From: an uncultured Collinsella sp.
GTDB taxonomy: Bacteria > Actinomycetota > Coriobacteriia > Coriobacteriales > Coriobacteriaceae
Assembly (NCBI GenBank): GCA_958451615.1
Contig: CAUDQR010000038.1
Span: 1 to 7,068 of the forward strand
Direction of reading: 5' to 3'
Length of the DNA stretch: 7,068 nt
Positions 1 to 6,970 of this stretch are shown here, in pieces. Positions within the stretch are counted from its first letter, which is position 1. Each line of letters starts with the position of its first letter. Both the position numbers and the translations under genes were made by a program. Under the pieces are notes generated by a model that was given only the letters and a program-made list of their open reading frames with translations, was not told the DNA's origin and did no database searches.

Positions 1-48
1 ATGTGGCCTTCGTCTTGCGCAGGACTGTAGAGCAGGAAACCTTATATC

Positions 49-70
49 CGGCCCCTCCGTCCGGGGACCG
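49..70. other. GC-rich hairpin downstream of the fusion gene, not a clear terminator
   Basis: CGGCCCC (49-55) can pair with GGGGACCG (63-70) with one bulged A, leaving a seven-base loop. It begins 12 bases after the tsaD stop and might slow or protect the transcript end. No T-run follows on either strand, so it lacks the mark of a Rho-independent terminator. The remaining bases 1-48 show no gene, promoter or RNA that I can recognise, so the operon may continue past the left edge. Confidence 0.35.
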
Positions 71-81
71 CGCCGTACCAG

Positions 82-2466
82 CTACAGCGTCATGTTTGGA
101 TCGGCGTCGACGTCGAACGGCGAGATTTCTCCTCGGTCGAATTTACGGCGGGCAACCTCTGCGATCATGGCGGCGTTGTCGGTGCACGCCGAAAGCGGTG
201 GCACCGTTACGCGGATCCCCTGACGCCCGAGCTTCTTGATCATCATCTCGCGCAGATGCGGATTAGCCGAGACACCACCGCCGATGCAGTATTCCTTGCA
301 TCCGGTGGCATGCAGGGCGTTTTTGGCCTTCTTGTACTGAACGTCAAAGACGGCTGCCTCAAACGAGGCCGCTAGGTCGGGCAGGTGAATCGTGCGCCCG
401 GCCTTGGTCTCCTGCTCGATGTAGAGCGTCACCGCCGTCTTGAGGCCCGAAAGCGAGAAGCGATAGTCCCCCCTGCTGTTAAGCGCACGGGGGAAATCGA
501 TCGCCTTGGGGTTGCCCGTCTCGGCAAGCTTGGAGATGATAGGGCCTCCGGGATAGCCAAGACCCAGTGCCTTTGCCACCTTGTCGAAGGCTTCGCCCAC
601 GGCGTCGTCGAGCGTCTCGCCAAGCACTTCATAGTCGCCCCATGCCTTTACGTGCACGAGCATGGTGTGCCCGCCCGAAACGAGCGTAAAGATAAACGGG
701 GGCTTGAGGTCGGGCTGCGCCAACAGGTTGGCAAACAGGTGGCCCTCCAGATGATTGACGCACACCAGCGGTTTGCCGGCAGCATACGCAAAGCCCTTGG
801 CGAAGGCGACGCCCACTACCAGAGCACCCACCAGGCCCGGACCCTGCGTCACGCCAACAGCGGCGAGTTCGCTCGGCGCGATGGCTCCGCCCTCAAGACC
901 AAGCGATGCTGCGGCATCCTCGAGCGCCGCATCCACGACACTCACAATCACCTCAACGTGTTTGCGCGAGGCGATCTCGGGCACCACGCCGCCAAAGCGG
1001 GCGTGAAAATCAATCTGTGTCGACACCTGGTTGGCCAGCATATTGCCATCCGCATCGATAATCGCCACGGCCGTCTCGTCGCAGGAGCTCTCGATAGCGA
1101 GCACTAGGCGGCGGCGCTCAATTTCGGCACGCTCCCCCTCGGAGCGCCCAGGCGCAGGCAGCGGCCATACGCGCTGCTCTGCCGCCGTCGGCTCGGGCGA
1201 AGCATTATCGACCGGAAGCACCAGGGGCAGCGGAGCCGTCATGACGATGGCGTCCTTGCCGGCACCATAGTAGCCGCGGCGACGGCCAGCCTCGGTAAAG
1301 CCCAGAGCGTTATAAAGCGCGGTCGCTCCCTCGTTACCGTCCTCGACCTCGAGCGAAGCCGTAGTGCAGCCGAGCATCTGGGCATCATAGCTCACATGCG
1401 ACAGCAGCTTGCGGGCAATGCCCTCACGGCGATGTGCCGGGTCGACGGCGACATCCAGAATCTGCACATCACCGTCCACGACCATACCGCCGGCAAGGCC
1501 CAGCAGCTTGCCGTCGTCGTGTGCCACCCACCAACTACGCGGCGCAGCGACGTCCTCGCCCAGTTCGGACAGGAACATGCCCGGCGTCCATGCCTCGTGT
1601 CCGGCACCTTCAAAGCAGGCAGCCTCCAGCGCGCTTGCGCCCTCGGCATCCGCCGCGCCCATGGGACGGAACTGCAGATGACGACCGGCGAGCTCATCGG
1701 CAACACCCGTAATTTCGCTCTGCGCACTCTCGGCAAGACCAAGACGCTTGCGCTCGTTTTCCTCGGCATCCGAAAGGCGCGTGTAAATCGGCAGGACGCG
1801 GGCCGGATCGCCGTCACCCGCAGCGTGCGCGAGCAGCAAGCCCTCGCCCGAAGGCCACCACAGGTCGCGCTCCACGCAGCGGGCGGCCTCGTCCTCACCC
1901 AGCAGCTTGCCATAGCGCACTAGACCGTCACCGGTCAGCTGAACCTGGCCCCAGTCCGCTGCTTGGCGCCACTCATCGAGCGCCACGGCGGCCTTGACCA
2001 CGTGTTCGCGCTCAAATTGACGCTCGGGACCCTCATCGACCAGCATATACAGCGCCGGATATACCTCACCGCGCATAGCATCGGCCAAGATACCAAGCTT
2101 GCCGCGCACGCCAGCCTTCCACGCCGTCCAAGCGCAAGCGTCGAGCGTCGACACGCCCAGCAGCGGAACATTGGCACCACGCGCGAGGCCCTTGGCAGTG
2201 GAGATGCCGATGCGCACACCCGTAAAGGACCCCGGGCCGCGGCCGACCACATAGCAACCAACATCGCTGCGATCCAGACCGGCTTGAGCCAGCACGCCAT
2301 CAACGGTATTCACGAGCTCAACGTTGGCGTGACGGCGACACATGTGGTCGCCACTCGCGAGCTTCGTCTCACCCGTCTGCCCATCAATCCAGCTTGCCGC
2401 GCAGGCAAGCATGTCAGTCGAGGTATCGAGCGCCACCACCAGCGCGTTGTCGTTATGCAAGCTCAT
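82..2466 (-). CDS. tsaD: TsaB-RimI-TsaD fusion: tRNA t6A37 threonylcarbamoyltransferase with S18 N-acetyltransferase domain
   Basis: This 794-residue protein holds three normally separate proteins in a row. Residues 1-230 are TsaB, with a nucleotide-fold start around D14 and the signature GRGPGSFTGVRIG at 75-87. Residues 263-410 are a RimI-type GNAT domain, with acetyl-CoA loop RREGIA near 346-351, LEVEDGN at 372-378, LYNALGF at 384-390 and YY at 399-400. Residues 454-794 are a full-length TsaD: IESSCDET 458-465, metal-binding HLEGH with H572 and H576, VSGGHT 596-601, GGGVSAN 729-735, and CTDNAAMIA with metal ligand D763. TsaD transfers threonylcarbamoyl from its AMP adduct to A37 of tRNA, with TsaB as its partner; RimI acetylates ribosomal protein S18. 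I chose ATG 2466, preceded by AAGG 9 nt upstream; a TTG at 2484 in the same frame has no visible ribosome site. The start overlaps tsaE by 14 nt, which suggests coupled translation. All catalytic motifs look intact. Confidence 0.95.
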   Translation of the reverse strand: MSLHNDNALVVALDTSTDMLACAASWIDGQTGETKLASGDHMCRRHANVELVNTVDGVLAQAGLDRSDVGCYVVGRGPGSFTGVRIGISTAKGLARGANVPLLGVSTLDACAWTAWKAGVRGKLGILADAMRGEVYPALYMLVDEGPERQFEREHVVKAAVALDEWRQAADWGQVQLTGDGLVRYGKLLGEDEAARCVERDLWWPSGEGLLLAHAAGDGDPARVLPIYTRLSDAEENERKRLGLAESAQSEITGVADELAGRHLQFRPMGAADAEGASALEAACFEGAGHEAWTPGMFLSELGEDVAAPRSWWVAHDDGKLLGLAGGMVVDGDVQILDVAVDPAHRREGIARKLLSHVSYDAQMLGCTTASLEVEDGNEGATALYNALGFTEAGRRRGYYGAGKDAIVMTAPLPLVLPVDNASPEPTAAEQRVWPLPAPGRSEGERAEIERRRLVLAIESSCDETAVAIIDADGNMLANQVSTQIDFHARFGGVVPEIASRKHVEVIVSVVDAALEDAAASLGLEGGAIAPSELAAVGVTQGPGLVGALVVGVAFAKGFAYAAGKPLVCVNHLEGHLFANLLAQPDLKPPFIFTLVSGGHTMLVHVKAWGDYEVLGETLDDAVGEAFDKVAKALGLGYPGGPIISKLAETGNPKAIDFPRALNSRGDYRFSLSGLKTAVTLYIEQETKAGRTIHLPDLAASFEAAVFDVQYKKAKNALHATGCKEYCIGGGVSANPHLREMMIKKLGRQGIRVTVPPLSACTDNAAMIAEVARRKFDRGEISPFDVDADPNMTL

Positions 2467-2959
2467 CTTGTACAGCCTTATCAATCAAATGGGAAAGCTC
2501 CATTGCGCGGTCACCGTGCGCCTCAAGCGTTATCGTTCGCACGTCGCTGTCGCCCTCATCACGCCTGAGCGTCACCGAAAGATACTCATCCGTCAGCTCG
2601 TCCTGGAATTGTTCGCCCCATTCCAGCAGGCAAGCACCCTCATAGCCCAGCACATCGAAAATGCCCGTATCCTCGAGCTCGTAGGCATGCTCCAGGCGGT
2701 ATAGATCAAAGTGAAACAGCGGAATACGACCTTGATCGTGAACGGCCATGAGGGCGAACGTAGGGCTCGTAACCATATGCCCATCGCCCAGCCCGCGCGA
2801 GACGCCCTTGGTAAAGTGAGTTTTGCCCACTCCCAGGCCACCGGTCAGGATGAGCACATCGCCGTCCTCAAGGCACGGTGCAATTAGCTCGCCAAAGTAC
2901 TCCGTATCGGCAGCGCAAGTCGTTTTGTAAGTACCTACCCCCAGGCGCTCCAGGGACAT
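2453..2959 (-). CDS. tsaE: tRNA t6A biosynthesis ATPase TsaE
   Basis: TsaE is the P-loop ATPase that binds the TsaB-TsaD pair and is needed for multiple rounds of t6A formation on tRNA in the cytoplasm. The 168-residue protein has the family's normal length and motifs in order: Walker A GGLGVGKT at 40-47, the switch-like VTSPTFAL at 63-70, FHFDLYRLE at 82-90, and LLEWGE at 111-116. It starts at ATG 2959 with an excellent ribosome site, AAGGAG at 2965-2970, five bases upstream. It follows the glycosylase stop after 12 nt, and its own stop lies 14 nt inside the tsaB-rimI-tsaD gene. Its place directly before the fused TsaB and TsaD supports the assignment, because these proteins form one complex. 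The C-terminal segment after about residue 120 is charged and less conserved, as expected for the family. Confidence 0.95.
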   Translation of the reverse strand: MSLERLGVGTYKTTCAADTEYFGELIAPCLEDGDVLILTGGLGVGKTHFTKGVSRGLGDGHMVTSPTFALMAVHDQGRIPLFHFDLYRLEHAYELEDTGIFDVLGYEGACLLEWGEQFQDELTDEYLSVTLRRDEGDSDVRTITLEAHGDRAMELSHLIDKAVQDELA

Positions 2960-2971
2960 ATATGCTCCTTA

Positions 2972-3592
2972 TTATTCCGAGGCGTCCTCTGGCGCGGAAT
3001 GTCGCTCCAGATAGTCGCCCAGCATCTTAAAGTCTTCCTCCAGCAGCTCCTGCCACGCCGGATTGCGCAGCGCTGCTGCCGGATGGAACGTGGGCATTAC
3101 CACAAAATGCCCCATCTGGTGGAACCTGCCGCGCAGCTTAGTAATGCCAATCTCGGTCTTTAGCACAAAGTGCGTCGCGGGGTTGCCGAGCGTCACAATA
3201 ATATCGGGCCAGATGCTTCGAATCTGCTCACGCAAAAATGGCGAGCAAGCCAGCACTTCCTCGGGACGCGGATTGCGGTTTCCCGGCGGGCGGCACTTAA
3301 GCACGTTGGCAATGTAGACGTCTTCGCGTTTGAGCCCCGCCAGCGACAAAATGCCGTTGAGGTCCTCGCCTGCCGCCCCCACAAAGGGCTCGCCCTGCAA
3401 ATCCTCATTGCGGCCCGGCGCCTCGCCAATAAACATCACGCGAGCGTGGTGGTTTCCCACGCCAAACACGATGTTATGGCGCGACTGGTAAAGCTGGCAA
3501 AGGTGACAATCGCCCAGAACGGCCTCGATCTCCTCGAGTGCGACCTCACGCGGCGCCTGATGGCTATGGCCGGGGATGTGCATGACGCCCAT
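2972..3592 (-). CDS. udg: Type-4 (4Fe-4S) uracil-DNA glycosylase
   Basis: This enzyme cuts uracil from DNA, starting base excision repair after cytosine deamination or dUTP misincorporation. In the 206-residue protein the active-site motif GEAPGRNED lies at 56-64, followed by GEPFVGAAG at 67-75. The second motif, with the catalytic-region histidine, is FHPAAALRNP at 169-178 (H170). Four cysteines, C29 and C32 (CHLC), C100 (LKCRPPGNRNP) and C116, match the iron-sulfur ligands of family 4. The acidic GEAPG form argues against family 5, which has GLAPA. The longest reading frame begins at 3640 inside alr, but ATG 3592 has AGGAG at 3598-3602 five bases upstream and leaves an 8-nt gap after alr, so I use it. 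A second ATG at 3583 would drop three residues. The short histidine-containing lead (H5, H9, H11) is of unknown meaning. From memory, this gene is not found between alr and tsaE in B. subtilis or M. tuberculosis. Confidence 0.93.
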   Translation of the reverse strand: MGVMHIPGHSHQAPREVALEEIEAVLGDCHLCQLYQSRHNIVFGVGNHHARVMFIGEAPGRNEDLQGEPFVGAAGEDLNGILSLAGLKREDVYIANVLKCRPPGNRNPRPEEVLACSPFLREQIRSIWPDIIVTLGNPATHFVLKTEIGITKLRGRFHQMGHFVVMPTFHPAAALRNPAWQELLEEDFKMLGDYLERHSAPEDASE

Positions 3593-3597
3593 AGCGA

Positions 3598-3602
3598 CTC
3601 CT
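3598..3602 (-). promoter_or_regulatory. Glycosylase ribosome binding site overlapping the alr stop
   Basis: The minus strand reads TAGGAGTCGCTATG. TAG is the alr stop, AGGAG is the ribosome site, and ATG at 3592 follows after five bases. This makes 3592 a better start than the in-frame codon at 3640 inside alr. Sharing bases with the alr stop suggests that ribosomes finishing alr may re-initiate here. Confidence 0.8.
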
Positions 3603-4746
3603 ACACGTAGACCTTGTCGAGACGCATACCAAAGCCGCAAGCGACCTCGTAGTTAATCGTGCCGCGTAGGCGCGCCATCTCGTCCATGGTAATCTCGGCA
3701 TCTCCATCGCAGCCGACAATGATCATCTCGTCACCATACTCGGCCTCGGGAATCTCATGCGCCGGGTTGGACTGAATGGCGACCATAAACTGATCCATGC
3801 AGATATTGCCAACCTGATGCACGCGCTCGCCGCGATACAGCACATCCATACGATTGGAAAGCGTACGCGATAGGCCGTCGGCATAACCGATCGGCAGCGT
3901 GCAGATCTGAACGCGCGTACGCGGTACGCGGTAGGTAAAACCGTAGCCCACGCCCTCGCCCATCGCAGGGTGTGCCACGCGCGTCACGCGCGCATGGACG
4001 CTCATAACGGGATCAAGCTGCATCACGCGACCACTCAGCTCACATGGCTGCAGACCATACAAACCGATGCCGGCACGAATCATGTCAAAGTGCATTGAAG
4101 AATCGAGCATCGAGGACGGCGTGTTGGCGCAGTGCACGATACCGCACTCAAAGCCCGCATCCTTAATGGCCTGAACGGCCTCAGTAAAGCGCTGACACTG
4201 CAGTTTGTAGTCCCAGCCCGAAGGTTCATCGGCCGTGGCGAAGTGCGTAAATACGCCGTCGCACTGAATACCGCGATGGAAATTAATACCGCGGACAAAG
4301 TCGAGCACCTGCGTGTAATGTACGCCAATGCGGTTCATGCCCGTCTCGATGGCGAGATGATACTTGCCCACCTTGCCCGCCGCGACGGCACATTCGCCAT
4401 ACGCAAGAGCAAAGTCAGACGTATAGACCGAGGGCATGATATCAAACTCGAGCAACGTCGGAATGGCCTCGATAGGCGGCTCGCTTAGGATGAGGATGGG
4501 TTTCGTAATCCCGCCCTGTCGGAGCTCAACGCCCTCGTTAACCGTCGCCACGGCAAACATGTCGGCACCGGCCGAATACATGATCTTGGCGCACTCAACA
4601 GCTCCATGACCATAAGCATCGGCCTTGACCACGCAGCACAGGCGCTGACGCGGATTCAACAAGTTCTTATAGGCCCTCGTGTTGCGACGGAGCGCCCCGC
4701 GGTCGATCTCGACCCAGGACCAGCGCGTCAAATCGGCTTTATTCAT
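3601..4746 (-). CDS. alr: Alanine racemase
   Basis: This PLP enzyme interconverts L- and D-alanine and supplies D-alanine for peptidoglycan. The 381-residue length is typical. The N-terminal barrel carries the PLP lysine K41 in VVKADAYGHGA (39-49), ETGMNRIG at 134-141 and the PLP-phosphate-region segment RAGIGLYG at 224-231. The C-terminal beta domain supplies the opposing catalytic tyrosine, Y268 in GVGYGFTY, then LPIGYADGLSR at 284-294 and NICMDQ at 314-319. It ends in TINYEVACGFGMRLDKVYV, the usual terminal element. It starts at ATG 4746, two bases after the nnr stop. No strong ribosome site is visible there (only GGA about 9 bases upstream), so translation is probably coupled to nnr. Its stop codon TAG forms part of the ribosome site of the next gene. 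The alr-to-tsaE direction is shared with other Gram-positive clusters. Confidence 0.97.
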   Translation of the reverse strand: MNKADLTRWSWVEIDRGALRRNTRAYKNLLNPRQRLCCVVKADAYGHGAVECAKIMYSAGADMFAVATVNEGVELRQGGITKPILILSEPPIEAIPTLLEFDIMPSVYTSDFALAYGECAVAAGKVGKYHLAIETGMNRIGVHYTQVLDFVRGINFHRGIQCDGVFTHFATADEPSGWDYKLQCQRFTEAVQAIKDAGFECGIVHCANTPSSMLDSSMHFDMIRAGIGLYGLQPCELSGRVMQLDPVMSVHARVTRVAHPAMGEGVGYGFTYRVPRTRVQICTLPIGYADGLSRTLSNRMDVLYRGERVHQVGNICMDQFMVAIQSNPAHEIPEAEYGDEMIIVGCDGDAEITMDEMARLRGTINYEVACGFGMRLDKVYV

Positions 4747-4748
4747 GA

Positions 4749-6365
4749 TTAGTCATCCGACCCTTCGTCCATGATTCCCAGATCTTCGAGCGCATCCTTT
4801 GCCGCCAGCTCCATGGCAGGACCGATCAAGTCGATAAGATCGGTTGCGATAACGCTCTTCTCACCATACTCCGTCGCCGCGGCAAAACCGGCGTAGCTGT
4901 GAAGTGCGACGGCGTACGAATACAGCAACTCCCAACGATCCATCTCGTCGCGCATGGTGGCAAGCGTGCCGGCCAAAATACCCGCCAGAACATCACCCGA
5001 ACCGGCAGTTGCCAGAGAAGCCGGACCCGAGAGTGGCAGCAGCACGCGCTCAACACCACAGATAGCCGTCGTCGGCCCCTTGGCAATGACCACCAGATTG
5101 TCGGAGCCTGCAGCCCAAACAACCTTCTGCGCGGCCGCAATCGCGGTACCAAGGTCGTTCACCTCGTCACCGGCAACCAGACGCGAAAGCTCACGATAGT
5201 GCGGCGTCATAACCAACGGCTGCTCGCGGCGATACATCTCGGGGTTACTATCAATACCGTCAATGGCAATCTTAGCAAGGCAATTGAGTGCATCGGCGTC
5301 CAAAATTAGCGGTACATCAAGCTCGAGCAAGCCCGAAACCACCTGCATAGCGCCGGCAGACGTCGTCATACCGGGACCGCACAGCACGCAGCTGTACTTC
5401 TTTGCGATCTCGCACACCGTCATGCGCGCAGCGGCGCCAAAGGAGCCGCGGGAATCAGACGGAATAGCAAAGACGGGAATCGAAGGAAGTGCCATGCGAA
5501 TGAGATTGGCACAGGCGTCAGGAGCCGCGACTGCCACGTAACCAGCACCCGCGCGAGCTGCAGACTTGGCCGCCATAATGGCAGCACCAGGATATTGCGC
5601 AGATCCGGCGACAATAAGCACGGAGCCACGGGAATACTTATCGATATTCGATGGTAGCGGAGCAAAGTAATCAACTAAGTCACCGGGCTCGACAATCTCG
5701 GCGGCGTGGTCGACATCATCGATGACCTCGTCAAGACGGTCGTAAAGATTGCCGCAGATCAAATCGCCAGCATACTCAGGACCATCAGCGCTATACAGAC
5801 CAATCTTGGGCGCAATCATCGTCACCGTGCGCTCGGCACGAATGCAGTCGTCATCAACAACGCCCGTCTCTGCATTCAGGCCCGAGGGGACATCAATGGA
5901 TACGACACAATCGGCGCATTCATTGACCGTAGGAATCCAAATGGAGAACGGCGCACGCAGATTCCCGTGGAAACCGGTACCAAAAATGGCATCGACAACA
6001 ACATCGGCCTTATCGATCAAAACCTCGAGTTCATCACGCGAGGGGCCGACGCAAACGTGCACATCGCGGCCGGCAGTACGACGAGCAACATGACGTGCCA
6101 GAGCAGCAGGAATCTCATCCGGTTCAACCGGAGAAACGATATCCACGTCCACACCCTTATGGCTCAGGATATCGGCGGCAACCCAACCGTCGCCACCATT
6201 ATTACCAAAACCGACCAAAACGAGAACCCGATCGGGATTGAGCTTCAAGACCTCGTTAGCGGCAAACTCACCCGCTAGCTCCATAAGCTCGGCCTTCGAA
6301 GTCCCTTCGCGTTCGATGATATCCTCGAGACGAACGACTTCTTCGGTACTCAAAACCGGTTTCAT
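4749..6365 (-). CDS. nnr: Bifunctional NAD(P)H-hydrate epimerase / ADP-dependent NAD(P)H-hydrate dehydratase
   Basis: Nnr repairs hydrated NADH and NADPH. The N-terminal YjeF_N domain (about 1-220) interconverts R and S hydrates; the C-terminal ribokinase-like domain (about 240-530) dehydrates the S form using ADP. The epimerase half shows VGFGNNGGDGW at 51-61, VDAIFGTGFHG at 124-134 with D125, and SIDVPSGLNAETG at 156-168. The dehydratase half shows RGSVLIVAGSAQYPGA at 246-261, CGPGMTT at 329-335, LDADALN at 355-361, VMTPHYREL at 385-393 and the catalytic AGSGDVLAG at 454-462 with D458. The 538-residue length fits a full two-domain protein. R391 stands where glycine is common in TPHxGE. ATG 6365 directly abuts the acpS stop (TAGATG), and AGGAG at 6371-6375 lies five bases upstream inside acpS, so the two are translated in tandem. 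The C-terminal tail is acidic. Confidence 0.95.
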   Translation of the reverse strand: MKPVLSTEEVVRLEDIIEREGTSKAELMELAGEFAANEVLKLNPDRVLVLVGFGNNGGDGWVAADILSHKGVDVDIVSPVEPDEIPAALARHVARRTAGRDVHVCVGPSRDELEVLIDKADVVVDAIFGTGFHGNLRAPFSIWIPTVNECADCVVSIDVPSGLNAETGVVDDDCIRAERTVTMIAPKIGLYSADGPEYAGDLICGNLYDRLDEVIDDVDHAAEIVEPGDLVDYFAPLPSNIDKYSRGSVLIVAGSAQYPGAAIMAAKSAARAGAGYVAVAAPDACANLIRMALPSIPVFAIPSDSRGSFGAAARMTVCEIAKKYSCVLCGPGMTTSAGAMQVVSGLLELDVPLILDADALNCLAKIAIDGIDSNPEMYRREQPLVMTPHYRELSRLVAGDEVNDLGTAIAAAQKVVWAAGSDNLVVIAKGPTTAICGVERVLLPLSGPASLATAGSGDVLAGILAGTLATMRDEMDRWELLYSYAVALHSYAGFAAATEYGEKSVIATDLIDLIGPAMELAAKDALEDLGIMDEGSDD

Positions 6366-6905
6366 CTATGCTCCTAGCGTATCTTGCGAAGCATCGCCCA
6401 GGTGCTCCGTCAATGCTGAATTCTGCAGCTGCTCGAGCTCATCTAATACAGAGCGAGCCTCTTTAAATGTCTGCGCAACGCGTTTCTTGGTGCTCACCTT
6501 TTCATCTTTTGGCTTAGGCCGAGCATCTTCGGTAATCGCGATGGCATTCGCAACGGCCAAGTCTCCCGTAAGCGTAATGGAAAGAGCGACCTCAACAACA
6601 CCCAGTTCTTGAGCGATCTCGAGAGCACGGCCCGAAAGCAGCGCCTTCGGTTTGCCGAGTTTATCACGCGTTACCGAAACATCCTTGCGACCCACGCCTT
6701 GACTAAAACCCGTGCCGAGAGCTTTAAGCACCGCCTCGCGCGAAGCAAAGCGGCTCGCATAGTGAGCAGCGGGACGCGATGATGCATCGCAATACGCACG
6801 CTCTTCTTCGGTAAACACACGCCGAGCAAACGACGGCGTCTTTTCAAGAATTGATCTCATGCGGGAAATCTCGACGATATCAACGCCGATACCAGCTTCA
6901 GCCAT
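6366..6905 (-). CDS. acpS: Holo-[acyl-carrier-protein] synthase with C-terminal extension
   Basis: AcpS moves 4'-phosphopantetheine from CoA onto a serine of acyl carrier protein, using magnesium. The core (about 1-126) has GIGVDIVEISRM at 5-16 with metal ligand D9, FTEEERAYC at 31-39, and FASREAVLKALGTG at 53-66 with metal ligand E57. The commonly seen KEA is REA here. TLTGDLAVA follows at 111-119. A further stretch of about 50 residues (127-179) goes beyond the family's usual 115-130 and contains a charged, probably helical segment near 140-166. The longest reading frame begins at 6917, but that ATG lies one base upstream of the Shine-Dalgarno sequence GGAGGTG, which serves the ATG at 6905, so I start there. 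It is the first gene of the operon, with promoter candidates upstream. Its stop abuts nnr. Confidence 0.93.
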   Translation of the reverse strand: MAEAGIGVDIVEISRMRSILEKTPSFARRVFTEEERAYCDASSRPAAHYASRFASREAVLKALGTGFSQGVGRKDVSVTRDKLGKPKALLSGRALEIAQELGVVEVALSITLTGDLAVANAIAITEDARPKPKDEKVSTKKRVAQTFKEARSVLDELEQLQNSALTEHLGDASQDTLGA

Positions 6906-6908
6906 GTT

Positions 6909-6915
6909 CACCTCC
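6909..6915 (-). promoter_or_regulatory. acpS ribosome binding site that decides the start
   Basis: Read on the minus strand, GGAGGTG is followed by AAC and then ATG at 6905. This near-perfect Shine-Dalgarno sequence overlaps the codons just after the alternative ATG at 6917, so initiation at 6917 would leave it unused and would add only four residues (MEVN). Confidence 0.88.
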
Positions 6916-6934
6916 ATATCGCACAGACTAAGTT

Positions 6935-6964
6935 ATTGTAGCCCGTTCACAGAAGATGCGACAA
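6935..6964 (-). promoter_or_regulatory. Candidate sigma-70-type promoter P1, proximal to acpS
   Basis: On the minus strand TTGTCG (6959-6964) and TACAAT (6935-6940) are 18 bases apart. They match the -35 consensus at 4 of 6 and the -10 consensus at 5 of 6 positions. Transcription would begin near 6928, leaving a leader of about 20 bases that includes the acpS ribosome site. It lies just downstream of the terminator of the preceding gene, where the operon's promoter is expected. No transcription data support it. Confidence 0.6.
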
Positions 6965-6970
6965 ACGAGG

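Noticed and set aside
1..81. Possible structured RNA gene (SRP RNA, RNase P RNA, tRNA) after tsaD
   Set aside because: I compared the bases with remembered conserved cores of these RNAs and found no match; only one short hairpin without a T-run is visible.
3..239. Plus-strand 78-codon open frame at the left edge
   Set aside because: It overlaps the end of tsaD antisense, has an arginine-rich low-information translation, and shows no ribosome site or family motif.
385..1107. Long plus-strand open frame of 240 codons opposite tsaD, and others opposite nnr (5706-6278) and TsaB/RimI (1396-1923)
   Set aside because: They lie wholly antisense to genes with full conserved motifs, show no recognisable domain, and are expected from GC-rich codon bias on the opposite strand.
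3593..3640. Glycosylase start at 3640, giving a 40-nt overlap with alr
   Set aside because: The added 16 residues do not resemble the family, and the ATG at 3592 has a well-spaced AGGAG.
3913..3935. Tandem GTACGCG repeat on the plus strand within alr
   Set aside because: It encodes the ordinary YRVPRTRV stretch and is only two copies of seven bases, so chance plus codon use explains it.
6549..6578. Missing histidine in the late AcpS motif (TLTGD instead of SHT-type)
   Set aside because: E. coli AcpS, from memory, also has TLAD here, so this is a known variant and not a sign of lost function.
82..6905. Defence, mobile or secretion system hidden in the cluster
   Set aside because: All six genes are recognisable core housekeeping families with tight operon spacing, and no repeats, integrase, transposase or attachment-like sequences were seen.
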